DNA from: Geobacillus zalihae NBRC 101842
Lineage (GTDB): Bacteria > Bacillota > Bacilli > Bacillales > Anoxybacillaceae
Reading direction: 5' to 3'
Length of the DNA stretch: 47,917 nucleotides
Assembly: GCF_001544135.1 (NCBI RefSeq)
Contig: NZ_BCPV01000030.1
Location: 1-47,917, forward strand
Shown: piece after piece, positions 7,961-18,047 of the stretch
How the letters are laid out: every line of letters begins with the position of its first letter
Position numbering within the stretch: the stretch's first letter is position 1
Position numbers and translations under genes: made by a program
The notes under the pieces: generated by a model
Database searches by the model: none
What the model was told of the DNA's origin: nothing
What the model saw: only the letters and a program-made list of their open reading frames with translations

Positions 7961-9796
7961 TTATTCCCGCAAATGATACGGCAGCGTCGCAATGACAACA
8001 TCTTTTTTCATGATCAAGAAAAAGCGCAAGATGATGGCTGTTTGGTTATGCAAAAATGTATGCCACCATTTTTTCACGATAAATTGCGGCAAGAGCACCG
8101 TCACCGGCGCGCGGTCTGCTTCTTTTTCCGCTTTCGTGATGTATTCTAACAATGGCGACAAAATGGTTCGGTACGGTGAATAGATGACTTTCAACGGAAT
8201 GTCCGGATAAAACTTCTCCCACTTTTGCCGCAGCTTTTGTTCGTCTTTTTCGTCGAAAGTAATCGACAGTGCCGTAATGTCGTCGGAAATGCTGCGAGCG
8301 TACTGAACGGATTGGGCGACCACTTTGCTGACGCCGGAAATGGGAATAATGACTTTTGGTTTCAACAGTTTCTCGCGCTGTTGCCACTCCCGTTCGTCAA
8401 GCCGCAATTGCTCGCCAAGTTTTTTGTAATGCTCGTGAATTCGGATGAACATCCAGACAAACAACGGAATCGCCACGATAACGATCCACGCTCCTTGCGT
8501 AAATTTAGCGACCATCGTGACGAGCGTGACGATCCCGGTGACCACCGCTCCCGTTCCGACGGTGAGCAGCACGCCGAACTTCCGTCCTTCTTCCCGTTTC
8601 CATAATTTTTTAATCAACCCGCTCTGACCGATGGTAAAGGAAAGAAAGACGCCAACCGCATAAAGCGGGATGAGCGAATGAGTTTTGGCATGAAACGCGA
8701 TGATCAATACGATCGCCAGCACGCTCAACAACATGATGCCATTGGAAAACACGAGGCGATCGCCCCGGGCCGCCAAGCTTCTCGGCAAAAAACCGTCCTT
8801 CGCCATAATCGACGTCAGCTGCGGAAATCCGGCAAAACTCGTATTCGCCGCGAGCACTAAAATGACCATCGTGGCCAGCTGAAACAAGTAAAACACAAGA
8901 CCATTCCCAAATACATGACGCCCGATTTGCGAAATGACCGTTTGATGCTCGGTCGGAGTAACGCCGAATCCCGCCGCCAACACGGTGATGCCTAAAAACA
9001 TCACGCCAAGCAATGCGGACATCCATCCCATCGTAATGGCAGCGTTTTTTGAACTGTCCGGCCGGAACGCCGGCACGCCGTTGCTGATGGCTTCGACCCC
9101 GGTCATCGCCGAACATCCCGACGAAAAGGCGCGCAGCAAAATAAACAAACTGTAACCGGACGCAAACATGTGAGCTGAGGAAGCATGCTCATGCATCGTA
9201 AACCCATGCCATCCTTCATGCCACAACTGCCACCCGCCGACAGCGATCATCACGAGAACGAAGCCAATGAACACATACGTCGGGTAGGCGAAAACTGTTG
9301 CGGATTCGGTAATGCCACGCAAATTGAGCACCATCAAAAACAAGACAAGGGCGACAGCGAGCTCCACTTTCCACGGCAGCAACCCCGGAAACGCCGATGT
9401 CAACGCGGCGACGCCGGAGCTGATGCTGACAGCGACGGTCAAGATATAATCGATCATAAGCGCCGCCCCAGCCACCAAACTGATTTTCGTCCCCAAATGG
9501 TCGCGGGCGACAACATACGCCCCGCCTCCAGACGGAAACGCGTAAATAATTTGCCGATACGACAACGTCACTAACAAGAGCAATACTAAAATCGCCACCG
9601 CGATCGGCAGCGAATAGAAAAAGACGCTTGTCCCTAATAAAGCAAGCACAAGCAAAATTTCTTCCGTCGCGTAAGCCACCGATGACAGGGCATCGGAAGA
9701 AAAAACGGCCAATGCCTTCCACTTAGGCAATTTTTCATGTTTCAACTGTTTCGTTTCCATCGGTTTCCCAATCAACAAACGTTTTAAGGAAGCCAT
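7961..9796 (-). CDS. kimA: KimA high-affinity potassium importer
   Basis: 611 residues; APC/KUP-superfamily transporter. About 12 membrane helices occupy residues 25-450 and a cytosolic C-terminal domain follows (about 455-611). The FPSGGGAYVVARDHLG segment and the SSDALSSVAYATEE start are hallmarks of the YdaO/KimA family, a proton-coupled potassium importer inhibited by c-di-AMP. B. subtilis KimA is of similar length. Identification is reinforced by the c-di-AMP (ydaO-class) riboswitch and terminator in its leader. ATG 9796 has an AGGGAGG ribosome site. Confidence 0.93.
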   Translation of the reverse strand: MASLKRLLIGKPMETKQLKHEKLPKWKALAVFSSDALSSVAYATEEILLVLALLGTSVFFYSLPIAVAILVLLLLVTLSYRQIIYAFPSGGGAYVVARDHLGTKISLVAGAALMIDYILTVAVSISSGVAALTSAFPGLLPWKVELAVALVLFLMVLNLRGITESATVFAYPTYVFIGFVLVMIAVGGWQLWHEGWHGFTMHEHASSAHMFASGYSLFILLRAFSSGCSAMTGVEAISNGVPAFRPDSSKNAAITMGWMSALLGVMFLGITVLAAGFGVTPTEHQTVISQIGRHVFGNGLVFYLFQLATMVILVLAANTSFAGFPQLTSIMAKDGFLPRSLAARGDRLVFSNGIMLLSVLAIVLIIAFHAKTHSLIPLYAVGVFLSFTIGQSGLIKKLWKREEGRKFGVLLTVGTGAVVTGIVTLVTMVAKFTQGAWIVIVAIPLFVWMFIRIHEHYKKLGEQLRLDEREWQQREKLLKPKVIIPISGVSKVVAQSVQYARSISDDITALSITFDEKDEQKLRQKWEKFYPDIPLKVIYSPYRTILSPLLEYITKAEKEADRAPVTVLLPQFIVKKWWHTFLHNQTAIILRFFLIMKKDVVIATLPYHLRE

Positions 9797-9843
9797 GCTT
9801 CCATTCCTCCCTAAAGCAGCATATAGAGTTGACTCATCGATTC

Positions 9844-9876
9844 AAAAGAAAAAACCGCTGAGGACGCACTCAACGG
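9844..9876 (-). terminator. Riboswitch expression-platform terminator
   Basis: On the minus strand an 8-bp stem (CCGTTGAG with CTCAGCGG, one G-U pair) is followed by TTTTTTCTTTT. It lies between the c-di-AMP aptamer and the kimA start, so ligand binding should stop transcription. Confidence 0.88.
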
Positions 9877-9914
9877 CTACAAATGTTCTAAGGCCATACT
9901 CGTCCCTCCCCAAA

Positions 9915-10032
9915 GCGCTTGCGAGGTTAGCTGTCGGGTTCGGGCTTGGAGAGATGCCCTTCCTGATCGGATTCACCCCAAGACAGCAGACGCTGCCAAA
10001 TCGGGTCCCCCGCTCCATGCCGGATTCAGCGC
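9915..10032 (-). ncRNA. c-di-AMP riboswitch (ydaO-yuaA class)
   Basis: Read on the minus strand this leader has the conserved blocks of the class in order: GGGGGACCC, GGGGTGAATCC, GGGCATCTC, then CCCGAACCCGACAGCTAACC and CTCGCAAGCG. The closing P1 stem forms between GCGCT at plus 10028-10032 and AGCGC at 9915-9919. The class is known to bind c-di-AMP and repress potassium uptake genes; the terminator downstream makes it an OFF switch for kimA. Confidence 0.95.
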
Positions 10033-10059
10033 ATCGTATCAAGTTATTCTTGCTTCCAT

Positions 10060-10089
10060 ATCTTACCCCTTTGCTTGTCCCTCCGCCAA
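10060..10089 (-). promoter_or_regulatory. Candidate kimA promoter
   Basis: On the minus strand TTGGCG (10084-10089), an 18-base spacer, then TAAGAT (10060-10065), about 25 bases before the riboswitch P1 stem. This is a plausible but weak sigma-A promoter. Confidence 0.4.
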
Positions 10090-10191
10090 CCTTGAAAAAG
10101 GAGGAAAACAGCGAGTTTCTGGGCTTTTGGGCTTATTTTTTCTTTATTATTTTCCCTTCGCTCACGCTCCCGACATTTTTCTGTTTTTCAC

Positions 10192-11529
10192 TCATCCAAT
10201 CATCATTTTCCCTTTCGGATAGCGGAACGGATCGGGCTGACGGCGCAGCGTGACCGCATAAGCGATCGTCAACGGGCCTACGCGGCCGGCAAACATCGTG
10301 AAAATAATGATCGCTTTTCCAAGCGGAGACAATTCAGGGGTTAATCCCATCGATAGTCCAACAGTCCCAAACGCCGATGTCGCTTCGAATAAAATCATGA
10401 AAAAGTCTTTTCCCTTTTCGGTAATCGTCAACACCATCGTCACAAGCATGACGACAAACAATCCGCTCATCGTCACGGTCAGCGACTTGTATACCGTATC
10501 GTAGACGATTCGTTTTCGGAACAAAATGACGTCTTCCTTCCCGCGGATTTGCGACCAAACCGCGCCGAGCAAGGTCGTAAATGTCGTTGTTTTGATTCCT
10601 CCGCCCGTCGAACCCGGGGAAGCGCCGACAAACATGAGAAAAACGATCAAAAACAGCGTCGGTTGCGTCAAATCCGGGATGTTAAGCGTATTCGAGCCCG
10701 CCGTTCTCGGAGTGACCGCTTGGTAAAACGCGGACAAAAACTTGCCTGAGAGCGACAGCGGCCCCATCGTCTTCGGATTGTTCCACTCCAGCAGCAATAT
10801 CAGCGCCATGCTGGCAAACACCAGCCATGCGGTCGTGATGACCACCACCTTCGTATGAAGAGACAGCCGCCGTGTTTGCCGGTACTCATACACTTCATTC
10901 ATGACAATAAATCCGATGCCGCCCAGTATAATTAAAATCGGCACGACAAGGCTCACGACCGGATCTTCCACATAGCCGGTCAAACTGCGAAACTCGCCCA
11001 TCAAGTCAAAGCCGGCGTTGTTAAAGTTGGAAATCGCATGAAAGAACCCAAAGTACACGGCTTTCCAAAACGGCATATCGAACGAGAAACGAATCGCCAA
11101 CAGCAATCCGCCGATGCCCTCAATGACGACGGTAAAAACGAGAATGCGTTTCACGAGCCGAACAATCCCTTCGATGCTCAGCTGATTGAGCGCCTCTTGC
11201 AGCAACAACCGCTCTTTCAAGGAAATCCGCTTGCCGAGCAAAAAGGCAAACAACGTAGCAAATGTCATAAATCCAAGCCCGCCCACTTGGATCAGCGCTA
11301 AAATGACCAGCTGGCCGAACAACGTGAACGTCGTCCCCGTATCAACCACAACAAGTCCGGTCACGCACGTAGCAGACGTCGCCGTAAACAAGGCGTCTAA
11401 AAACGGAAGTCCTTTTCCGTCAACGGTCGCCGTCGGCAGCATCAACAAGAAAGCTCCAACCAAAATAATCAAGGCAAAGCCGGACACTAATACTTTCGGC
11501 GGATCGAAAAATTTACGGTTCGCATTCAA
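10192..11529 (-). CDS. KtrB/KtrD potassium channel subunit (TrkH family)
   Basis: 445 residues with four membrane-pore-membrane repeats. The selectivity-filter-like glycines appear in TSATCVTGLVVVDTG (first repeat), ISNFNNAGFDLMGEF, GASPGSTGGGIK and TSAFGTVGLSMGLTPE. This is the membrane part of a Ktr potassium uptake system; the partner KtrA/KtrC protein is not in the window. The length equals B. subtilis KtrB (445). The start is placed at TTG 11529 behind an AAGGGAT ribosome site; the frame is open to 11610 but without support. No clear terminator follows, so its transcript may run into the kimA riboswitch. Confidence 0.85.
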   Translation of the reverse strand: MNANRKFFDPPKVLVSGFALIILVGAFLLMLPTATVDGKGLPFLDALFTATSATCVTGLVVVDTGTTFTLFGQLVILALIQVGGLGFMTFATLFAFLLGKRISLKERLLLQEALNQLSIEGIVRLVKRILVFTVVIEGIGGLLLAIRFSFDMPFWKAVYFGFFHAISNFNNAGFDLMGEFRSLTGYVEDPVVSLVVPILIILGGIGFIVMNEVYEYRQTRRLSLHTKVVVITTAWLVFASMALILLLEWNNPKTMGPLSLSGKFLSAFYQAVTPRTAGSNTLNIPDLTQPTLFLIVFLMFVGASPGSTGGGIKTTTFTTLLGAVWSQIRGKEDVILFRKRIVYDTVYKSLTVTMSGLFVVMLVTMVLTITEKGKDFFMILFEATSAFGTVGLSMGLTPELSPLGKAIIIFTMFAGRVGPLTIAYAVTLRRQPDPFRYPKGKMMIG

Positions 11530-11979
11530 AGCCCCATCCCTTCCCCCTCGCTCACATAATCGCCTCTTTATAGTTGTGGATGATGCATAGAAAAAATATA
11601 CCAAAAACAAGCTTGTTCGGGTACTCTAAACCATTTTCATCATAACATTCTTTCTGCATAATAAAATGGATAAAGGGCATGGCCACCGACTTCAAGAATG
11701 TGGATGCATTGAAACCTTTTCCGTCTCCGTTCGTCTATATGAATGGCAAATGGCAGTCCGACTGGGACCACACAGGCATTGAAGCGCGGAAGGGGGCTTG
11801 CACCAGTCCCATAAAAACATTCCATTGACTTTTGGCAACAGACGTATTATGCTACTTGACATGGAGACGTTCCGATGTAAAATCATGTAAGAATAAAATG
11901 TTTGTTGCTGTGGGCAACGGCTGTTGATATAAACATAGAAGCATCGTTAAGAATACGAGGCAAAGGAGGAGAAGAGGAC
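11530..11979. other. Divergent intergenic region, ktr / ltaS
   Basis: 450 bases without a supported gene. Several short open frames on minus lack ribosome sites. The only clear signal is the ltaS promoter at 11856-11883. Confidence 0.5.
11856..11883 (+). promoter_or_regulatory. ltaS promoter
   Basis: Consensus TTGACA (11856-11861), 16-base spacer, TAAAAT (11878-11883): a good sigma-A promoter, leaving a leader of about 90 bases before the GTG start. Confidence 0.65.
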
Positions 11980-13935
11980 GTGAAGGCAATTTGGGAAAAA
12001 TGGTTGAAAAAATGTCGTTCTCTCCCTAACCAATACATTGGCTTTTTTATTTTTGCCGTGCTCTTATTTTGGTTGAAGACGTACGCCGCCTATTTAGCGG
12101 AATTTAACCTTGGCATCAGCAACTCCATGCAGGAGTTTTTATTGTTCATCAACCCGATCAGCTCGGCGGTATTCTTCCTTGGGTTGGCGCTGTTGGCCAA
12201 GGAAACGCGTGTGTACAAATGGATCATTATTATTAATTTCATCTTATCGTTCATTCTATACGCCAATATCGTTTATTATCGTTTTTTCAGCGATTTTATT
12301 ACATTCCCGACGTTGACGCAAACGAAAAACTTCGGCGATCTCGGCAGAAGCATTTGGGAGTTGCTCCGCTGGTATGACGTGTTCTATTTCTTGGATACGA
12401 TCATTTTGGCGGTGATCGTTTTCTCGAAGCGATTCTCGCTCCCGGAAGTGCAGGCCGGCCGATTCAAAAAAGGCGCCATTTTCGCTTCGGCCATTCTTAT
12501 GTTCAGCATCAACTTGGCGCTCGCTGAGACCGACCGCCCGCAGCTCTTGACAAGAACGTTCGACCGCAACTATATCGTCAAATATTTAGGCGTGTACAAC
12601 TATTTGATTTACGATGCGTTCCAAAGCATGAAATCATCGACGCAGCGGGCGTTCGCAAACAAAAGCGACATCACGACCGTGCTGAACTATGTGCAGGCGA
12701 CGTATGCCAAACCGAACCCGAAATATTTCGGCGTGGCGAAAGGGAAAAACGTCATTTACATTCATTTAGAGTCGCTGCAAAACTTTGTGATTAACTATAA
12801 GTTGAACGGTGAAGAAGTCACCCCGTTCTTAAACTCGCTCACCCGCGATCCGAACACATTCTATTTCGATAACTTCTTCCATCAAACGGGTCAAGGGAAA
12901 ACATCGGACGCAGAGTTTATGCTCGAAAACTCGCTCTATGGCCTGCCGCAAGGGGCTGTCTTCACGACGAAAGGGCAAAATACGTACCATGCGGCTCCTG
13001 CCATTTTGCGCCAATACGGTTACACAAGCGCGGTTTTCCACGGCAACTACAAATCGTTCTGGAACCGCGATGAAATTTACAAATCGTTCGGGTTCGATCA
13101 TTTCTTTGACGCCAGCTACTATGATATGAACGACGAGGACGTCTTGAACTACGGGTTGAAAGACAAACCGTTCTTCCGGGAGTCGATCCCGCTGTTGGAA
13201 ACGTTGAAAGAGCCGTTCTATGTGAAATTTATTACACTGTCGAACCACTTCCCGTACCCGATCAGCGAGGAAGATGCCACAATCCCGCCGGCAACGACGG
13301 GAGACGACTCGGTCGACCGTTACTTCCAAACGGCCCGCTACTTGGATGAGGCCGTCAAAGAGTTCTTTGATTACTTGAAAAAATCCGGTCTGTACGACCG
13401 CTCGGTCATCATTTTGTACGGCGACCATTACGGCATTTCGGAAAATCATAACAAAGCCATGGCGCAAATTTTAGGAAAAGAAATTACGCCGTATGAACAT
13501 GCGCAATTGCAGCGGGTGCCGCTGTTCATCCACGTGCCGGGCATAAAAGGCGGCGTCATTCACGAGTTTGGCGGCCAAATCGATTTGTTGCCGACTTTGC
13601 TGCATTTGCTTGGCATCGACACGAAAAATTACGTCCACTTCGGAACGGACTTGTTGTCGCCGGACCATCAAGAAATCATCCCGTTCCGCAACGGTGACTT
13701 CGTAACGCCAACCGTGACAGCGGTCAACGGCAAGTACTATGATACGAAAACGGGCGAGCCGCTTGAAGAAACGCCGGAGATTCAACGTCTCGAACAAATC
13801 ATCCGCACGAAGCTCGACCTGTCGGATAAGGTTGTTTACGGCGATTTGCTCCGGTTCTATACACCGAAAGGCTTCAAGCCGGTCGATCCGTCAAAATATG
13901 ATTACAATAACCGTGAAGAGGGAAGCGATCAATGA
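11980..13935 (+). CDS. ltaS: Lipoteichoic acid synthase family protein (LtaS)
   Basis: 651 residues. Five N-terminal membrane helices (to about residue 190) anchor an extracellular sulfatase-fold domain that polymerises glycerol phosphate from phosphatidylglycerol. Catalytic landmarks: Glu in HLESLQNF (about 263), the nucleophile Thr in GQGKTSDAEF (about 307) and Asp-His in YGDHYG (about 481). The GTG start at 11980 has AAAGGAGGA nine bases upstream; the frame opens earlier at 11902 without a site. Bacillaceae carry several paralogues (LtaS, YfnI, YqgS, YvgJ), and which this is cannot be decided here. A GW-rich terminator overlaps its stop codon. Confidence 0.9.
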   Translation: MKAIWEKWLKKCRSLPNQYIGFFIFAVLLFWLKTYAAYLAEFNLGISNSMQEFLLFINPISSAVFFLGLALLAKETRVYKWIIIINFILSFILYANIVYYRFFSDFITFPTLTQTKNFGDLGRSIWELLRWYDVFYFLDTIILAVIVFSKRFSLPEVQAGRFKKGAIFASAILMFSINLALAETDRPQLLTRTFDRNYIVKYLGVYNYLIYDAFQSMKSSTQRAFANKSDITTVLNYVQATYAKPNPKYFGVAKGKNVIYIHLESLQNFVINYKLNGEEVTPFLNSLTRDPNTFYFDNFFHQTGQGKTSDAEFMLENSLYGLPQGAVFTTKGQNTYHAAPAILRQYGYTSAVFHGNYKSFWNRDEIYKSFGFDHFFDASYYDMNDEDVLNYGLKDKPFFRESIPLLETLKEPFYVKFITLSNHFPYPISEEDATIPPATTGDDSVDRYFQTARYLDEAVKEFFDYLKKSGLYDRSVIILYGDHYGISENHNKAMAQILGKEITPYEHAQLQRVPLFIHVPGIKGGVIHEFGGQIDLLPTLLHLLGIDTKNYVHFGTDLLSPDHQEIIPFRNGDFVTPTVTAVNGKYYDTKTGEPLEETPEIQRLEQIIRTKLDLSDKVVYGDLLRFYTPKGFKPVDPSKYDYNNREEGSDQ

Positions 13936-13952
13936 TCGCCTCCCTCTTTTTT
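13918..13952 (+). terminator. ltaS terminator overlapping the stop codon
   Basis: GAGGGAAGCGATC (13918-13930) pairs with 13934-13946 (one mismatch); the loop contains part of the TGA stop, and a run of six T follows. It lies immediately before the end of the convergent aprX gene. Confidence 0.85.
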
Positions 13953-15281
13953 CTAGCGCTGCAGCAGTTGCTCAATGGCCCGCTTCGCATTCACGTAACC
14001 CGCCCCATATACGTTCGGGTCGCGCCCTTTCCACAAATCGGCGCCGTCTTTTAACGCCTGCTTGATTTCATCCGGCGTTGCATTTGGTTTGGCCTGAAGC
14101 ATCAACGCGACAATGCCGGCGCAAATCGGCGTCGCCATCGATGTACCGGACATCGATATATAATGGTCACCGACCCGGCTTTGCTTATTCATCTTGTCAA
14201 GAAATGAACGCGGGGCGCGAAGCGATATAATGTTGACCCCGGGAACGACGAGATCCGGTTTTGTCACCCCATACTCGGTCGGCCCTCGGCTCGAAAACGA
14301 CGCCACCTCATCGTCGGCGCGCGTTGCCGCCGTATCATGATCGTCAAGAGCACCGACGGTAATGATGCGGTCGCTAATGCCCGGGCTTGAAATCGTCCCA
14401 TAATTCGGCCCTTCATTCCCTGCCGCCGCACAGACGACAATGCCCTGCTCCCACGCCCGCTCCGCGACTTGCACGAGCGGATCATCATTTTCTATCGGAA
14501 ACGGCTGCGGCTCCCCTCCAAGCGATAAGGAAATAATATGGATTCGCTTGGCCGAGTTTTTCTTATTGTAATCAATGCACCACTCAATGCCGCGTATGAT
14601 CGTCTCGAGCGTCCCGCTTCCCGAACGGTCGAGCACCTTGATACCAATGAGGCTTGCCTCATACGCCGGTCCGGCATACAGCCCGTCCGACATGCGCCCG
14701 TTTCCGGCCGCATCGCCGGCGCAATGCGTACCGTGGCCGTTGTCATCATACGGGGTTGTGCGCCCATTGACAAAATCGACAAAGGCAGCAATCCTCCCCT
14801 CCAAATCCGGGTGCGGGTAAATGCCTGTGTCGACAATGGCGATCGTCACTCCTTTTCCGCTTAACTCCGTTCCGTTGACAGCCACATGTTTGGCATTGGC
14901 CGATGGGACTGCATTGTTTAACAGCGCCTTGACCTGCCGATTGAGGTACACTTTTTTCACTTTCGGATGCTCGAGCAGCTGCTCAATCGCTGCCGGCGTC
15001 ACCCGTGCGCTGTAGAAGGGAACATGGCGAAAATGGTGGCGTACTTTCATACGGAAATGATCGCGTTCCGCCTTGGCCACTGCCTCCATCCCTTCAGCAT
15101 TTTCGACTTCAATCAAGACGGAAAGCGTCCGCCATTTCCTCAGCCATCGCTCCACCCAACGATGGAAAATGCACGGCATGCGCATCATGGGCTTATACAT
15201 ATTGACAAGCGCATGACGAAGCGGACGGTCAAGCCGCGCTGCATGGCGGCGAGCGAGCTGCACGATCGAATAGGTGAACAC
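13953..15281 (-). CDS. aprX: AprX, intracellular subtilisin-like serine protease
   Basis: 442 residues, the same length as B. subtilis AprX. The peptidase S8 triad is visible: Asp in VDTGIYPHPDLEG (about 151), His in DNGHGTHCAG (about 184) and Ser in SGTSMATPICAG (about 381). There is no signal peptide, consistent with a cytoplasmic stationary-phase protease. The N-terminal ~110 residues (VFTYSIVQLARRH onward) form an inhibitor-like propeptide region. Start is GTG 15281 with GGAGG eight bases upstream; the frame extends to 15395 without a ribosome site. Convergent with ltaS. Confidence 0.92.
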   Translation of the reverse strand: MFTYSIVQLARRHAARLDRPLRHALVNMYKPMMRMPCIFHRWVERWLRKWRTLSVLIEVENAEGMEAVAKAERDHFRMKVRHHFRHVPFYSARVTPAAIEQLLEHPKVKKVYLNRQVKALLNNAVPSANAKHVAVNGTELSGKGVTIAIVDTGIYPHPDLEGRIAAFVDFVNGRTTPYDDNGHGTHCAGDAAGNGRMSDGLYAGPAYEASLIGIKVLDRSGSGTLETIIRGIEWCIDYNKKNSAKRIHIISLSLGGEPQPFPIENDDPLVQVAERAWEQGIVVCAAAGNEGPNYGTISSPGISDRIITVGALDDHDTAATRADDEVASFSSRGPTEYGVTKPDLVVPGVNIISLRAPRSFLDKMNKQSRVGDHYISMSGTSMATPICAGIVALMLQAKPNATPDEIKQALKDGADLWKGRDPNVYGAGYVNAKRAIEQLLQR

Positions 15282-15406
15282 ATTCTTCCCCTCCTTGCGT
15301 GTTTCGCTATACTCATATGAGGGAAAGATCGCGAAAGAAGCGGCGAACTCACTAAGACAAACAGACAAAAAGCTTGCCCAGCGAAAACTAGGCAAGCCTT
15401 TCTTAT

Positions 15407-16151
15407 TTACATTCCAATCCGCTCCAACACAATGTATTTTGCTTTTCCTAAATAACGCTCCACTTGGCGCAGCACATTTTCCTTCTCCGCAAATGCCCCG
15501 ACTTGCGTTCCATCCACGATGACGCGCGTCAAATCACTCCCACTTGGCGCCTGTCCCCCTCCTTCGTCCGGCCTGCTTGGCGGAGGATCGTTCGGAGCAT
15601 TCGGTTTCTTCCGCAGCCCAAGCGCCCGCTCCAACCCGTTCACATGCCCGCGGGCGACCATGCGCAAAAAACGGGTGTCATTCAGTTTTTCTGCATCCTC
15701 TTCCCGGTCAATAAACCCGTTCTCCGTGAGCACGGCTGGCATCGCGGTCTCCCGCAGCACATGAAAATTCGCTTTCTTTTTCCCGCAGTCGCGAAATCCT
15801 GTAGCTTTGACGACTTCTTCGTGAATGGCATCACGGATGCGGGCTGTTGCCAAATCGTCATCGAGCCGATCATAAATATAATCTTCATACCCCGTGCCGC
15901 CACCGGCATTCACGTGAATCGCGACGTATACATCCGCCCCCCCATTGATTGGCCCGGTCCGTCCGCTCATCAAGTGACACCGTTTCATCTTTTGTTCGGC
16001 TTAGCTGCACGGAAACTCCTTCATACTCATTTTGCAGCAGACGATTGATTTCGAGAGCGATAAACAACGTAATGTCTTTTTCCAACAACCCGTTGCCGAC
16101 CGCGCCGGCATCGTTCCCACCGTGACCTGGATCGAGAAAAATTTTAACCAT
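15407..16151 (-). pseudogene. cwlC: CwlC-type N-acetylmuramoyl-L-alanine amidase, frameshifted
   Basis: Two overlapping frames make one amidase of about 248 residues. The first (from ATG 16151, AAAGGAGAAG ribosome site) carries KIFLDPGHGGNDAGA with a zinc His, the conserved Glu and RTKD. The second carries AIHVNAG (second zinc His), LTENGFID with the catalytic Glu, and a C-terminal SPOR-like segment (TRVIVDGTQVGAF). The break is at a run of seven G (plus 15937-15943): six G would restore the frame as N-Q-W-G-A-D-V-Y. All catalytic residues are otherwise present, so this is a very recent mutation, a phase-variable tract or a sequencing error. CwlC-type enzymes lyse the mother-cell wall late in sporulation. 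Confidence 0.8.
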
Positions 16152-16361
16152 TTTTCTTCTCCTTTCACATCCTTCGTCGTTTCGGAATATGGCACTGTTA
16201 GCATAAGCGTGGCACTCCAAAATGCCATAGATACTTCCCCAAGGCCAACAAATAAGGCGCAGTCAAAAAAACGACTGCACCTGACATTCCCGCTGATCGA
16301 CTTGTTCGATATGATGAAAGCCCCCCACACAGCCATACAAGAAAACATAGACCGCTAGGCA

Positions 16362-17602
16362 TTATACAAACTGTCCACTCTGTTGGCTTCGACTGAACTT
16401 GTAAACAGCCAGAAGGAAAAAGGTCAGCGCAAAGGCGAGAAGAATCAACAGATGCCAATACAAACTTCCGAAAGAGCGCCCCTCCTGCAGCTTTACCAAA
16501 CAATCGAGCGCCCACCGCTGCGGTATAAAATACGCCGCTTTTTGCAAAAATTCCGGCATCAGCTCGACCGGCCAAAAACAGCCGGCCAGCATACATGTCG
16601 GCACGGTAATCAATGGCTGCAGCGCCCCGGCGGAAGCAGAGCTGTTCGCAAACATCACTGTAATCAAAGACAAGCCGATCGCGGATAAAGAGAAAAGCAG
16701 GAGCACCAGGGCCATTTGCCACATCGGAATATGAGGATCAATATGAAAGATGTTCTTCATGGCCACGAGTGTCACGATGATTTGTGCCGTCATCATCAAC
16801 AAATTCACCACGATATTCGATAACACATACGTTCTCGCTTGAATCGGCGTCGTCAATAAGCGGGAATAGGTGCGCTCTTCTTTTTCTTTGATGATGATCT
16901 CCGTCAAATTTCCCGCTGACATCAACATAATCATGACCAAATAACCGATCGTTTGATACGTGACCCCTTTTTGTTTGGCTGTGTCGGACAGCGAGTGAAC
17001 GGACAGGCGGAACGGCGCTTGTTGATACCGTTCATACATCTTCCAAAAGAGATCGCGATCCCCATTGGCCAATCGCCCCAATGTCGCCAAATGATCGATG
17101 TATTCATGCAAGTACGACTTGATGAACATCGTGATTTCCGCTCCCTTGAGCGAGACAAGTTCGATCGGCCGGGGCTGGCCGTGCTGAACGCTTTCGGAAA
17201 ACCCTTGGGGGAAAATCAGCACGCCATCCATCTTTTGCGAGGTGATTTGCTCATCGACCGCTGATAACTTCACGCTTTTCACGGAGAGATGATCAAGGCT
17301 TTTCAGAAAACGGATCGTATCATCGGTAATCCGTCCTTGATCCTCATTGACGATTCCAATGCGAACTTCCTTGACAGGGTTGCCCCCGGCCGCAAACAAA
17401 GACAAAAGGATCGCCGCCAACGGAGTTCCAAAATATAACAAAAAATTGATTTTCCGACGGAAATCGTCCAGTGAAACGTGTTGGAAAGGGCTGTTCCTAA
17501 GATGAACATCAGTACGATCGGAAACAGCAGCATAAAAAATAGCGTCCGGACATCACGAAAATCGCTTTTGATTTCCTTGGCTGCAATGCGAAAAATATTC
17601 AA
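16362..17602 (-). pseudogene. ABC-2 type export permease, frameshifted
   Basis: About 413 residues if repaired. The 5' part (TTG 17602 after GGGAGGTG) encodes an N-terminal helix, FFMLLFPIVLMFILGTALSN; the 3' part, in another frame, encodes the extracellular domain (VRIGIVNEDQGR) and five more helices with the typical KEKEERTYSRLLTTP loop. The shift is best placed at 17450-17453, where adding one A to the minus-strand AAAA run joins VGK to INFLLYFGTP. It is a member of the YhaP/LnrM-like ABC2_membrane_3 group. It starts 37 bases after the truncated ATPase and is part of the same decaying operon. Confidence 0.75.
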
Positions 17603-17639
17603 AAGAAGCACCTCCCTCGCATGATGGCACTCCAAACAG

Positions 17640-18047
17640 CTAATCCCGCAAATTTCTCCCCGTCAGCGCCAGAAAGACCGTTTCCAAGTTCGGTGATTTG
17701 TCTTCAAGCGAACGGATTTCGACACCGTCATTGATCAGGCATTGCACAATTTCGTTTAAATTATTGACACTGATATCCGAACTGATTTTGATCATATTTT
17801 CTTCACATTGCACCGCCTTGACCCCGGGAATGTCTTGAAGATGCTGCTTGTTGAGCCGATCCATTCCCCTGATTTCCAGCCAAATATCTTTTGTATCGGT
17901 GATAATCGCTTCCAGCTGCTCCTTTGTCCCCTCTGCGATGATCTTTCCATGATCAATGATGGCGATCCGTGTGCAAATCTCCTCCACTTCCTCCATATAG
18001 TGGCTTGTATAAATGATCGTGCATCCCATCTCATTGAGCTTTTTCAC
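17640..18047 (-). pseudogene. ABC transporter ATPase, C-terminal remnant
   Basis: 135 codons. It begins KKLNEMGCTIIYTSHYMEEVEEI, which is the region just after Walker B and D-loop: the H-loop His (TSHYMEEVE) is present, but Walker A, the Q-loop, the LSGGQ signature and Walker B are missing. The rest is the C-terminal regulatory part of a drug/antibiotic-type ATPase (ending with KSPNLETVFLALTGR). Its GTG overlaps the last codons of the truncated kinase, in a different frame. It cannot hydrolyse ATP. The missing ~170 residues were probably deleted together with the kinase C-terminus. Confidence 0.85.

Noticed and set aside
16221-16361. GCAGTC/GACTGC hairpin as permease terminator
   Set aside because: The T-run lies in the loop, not after the stem.
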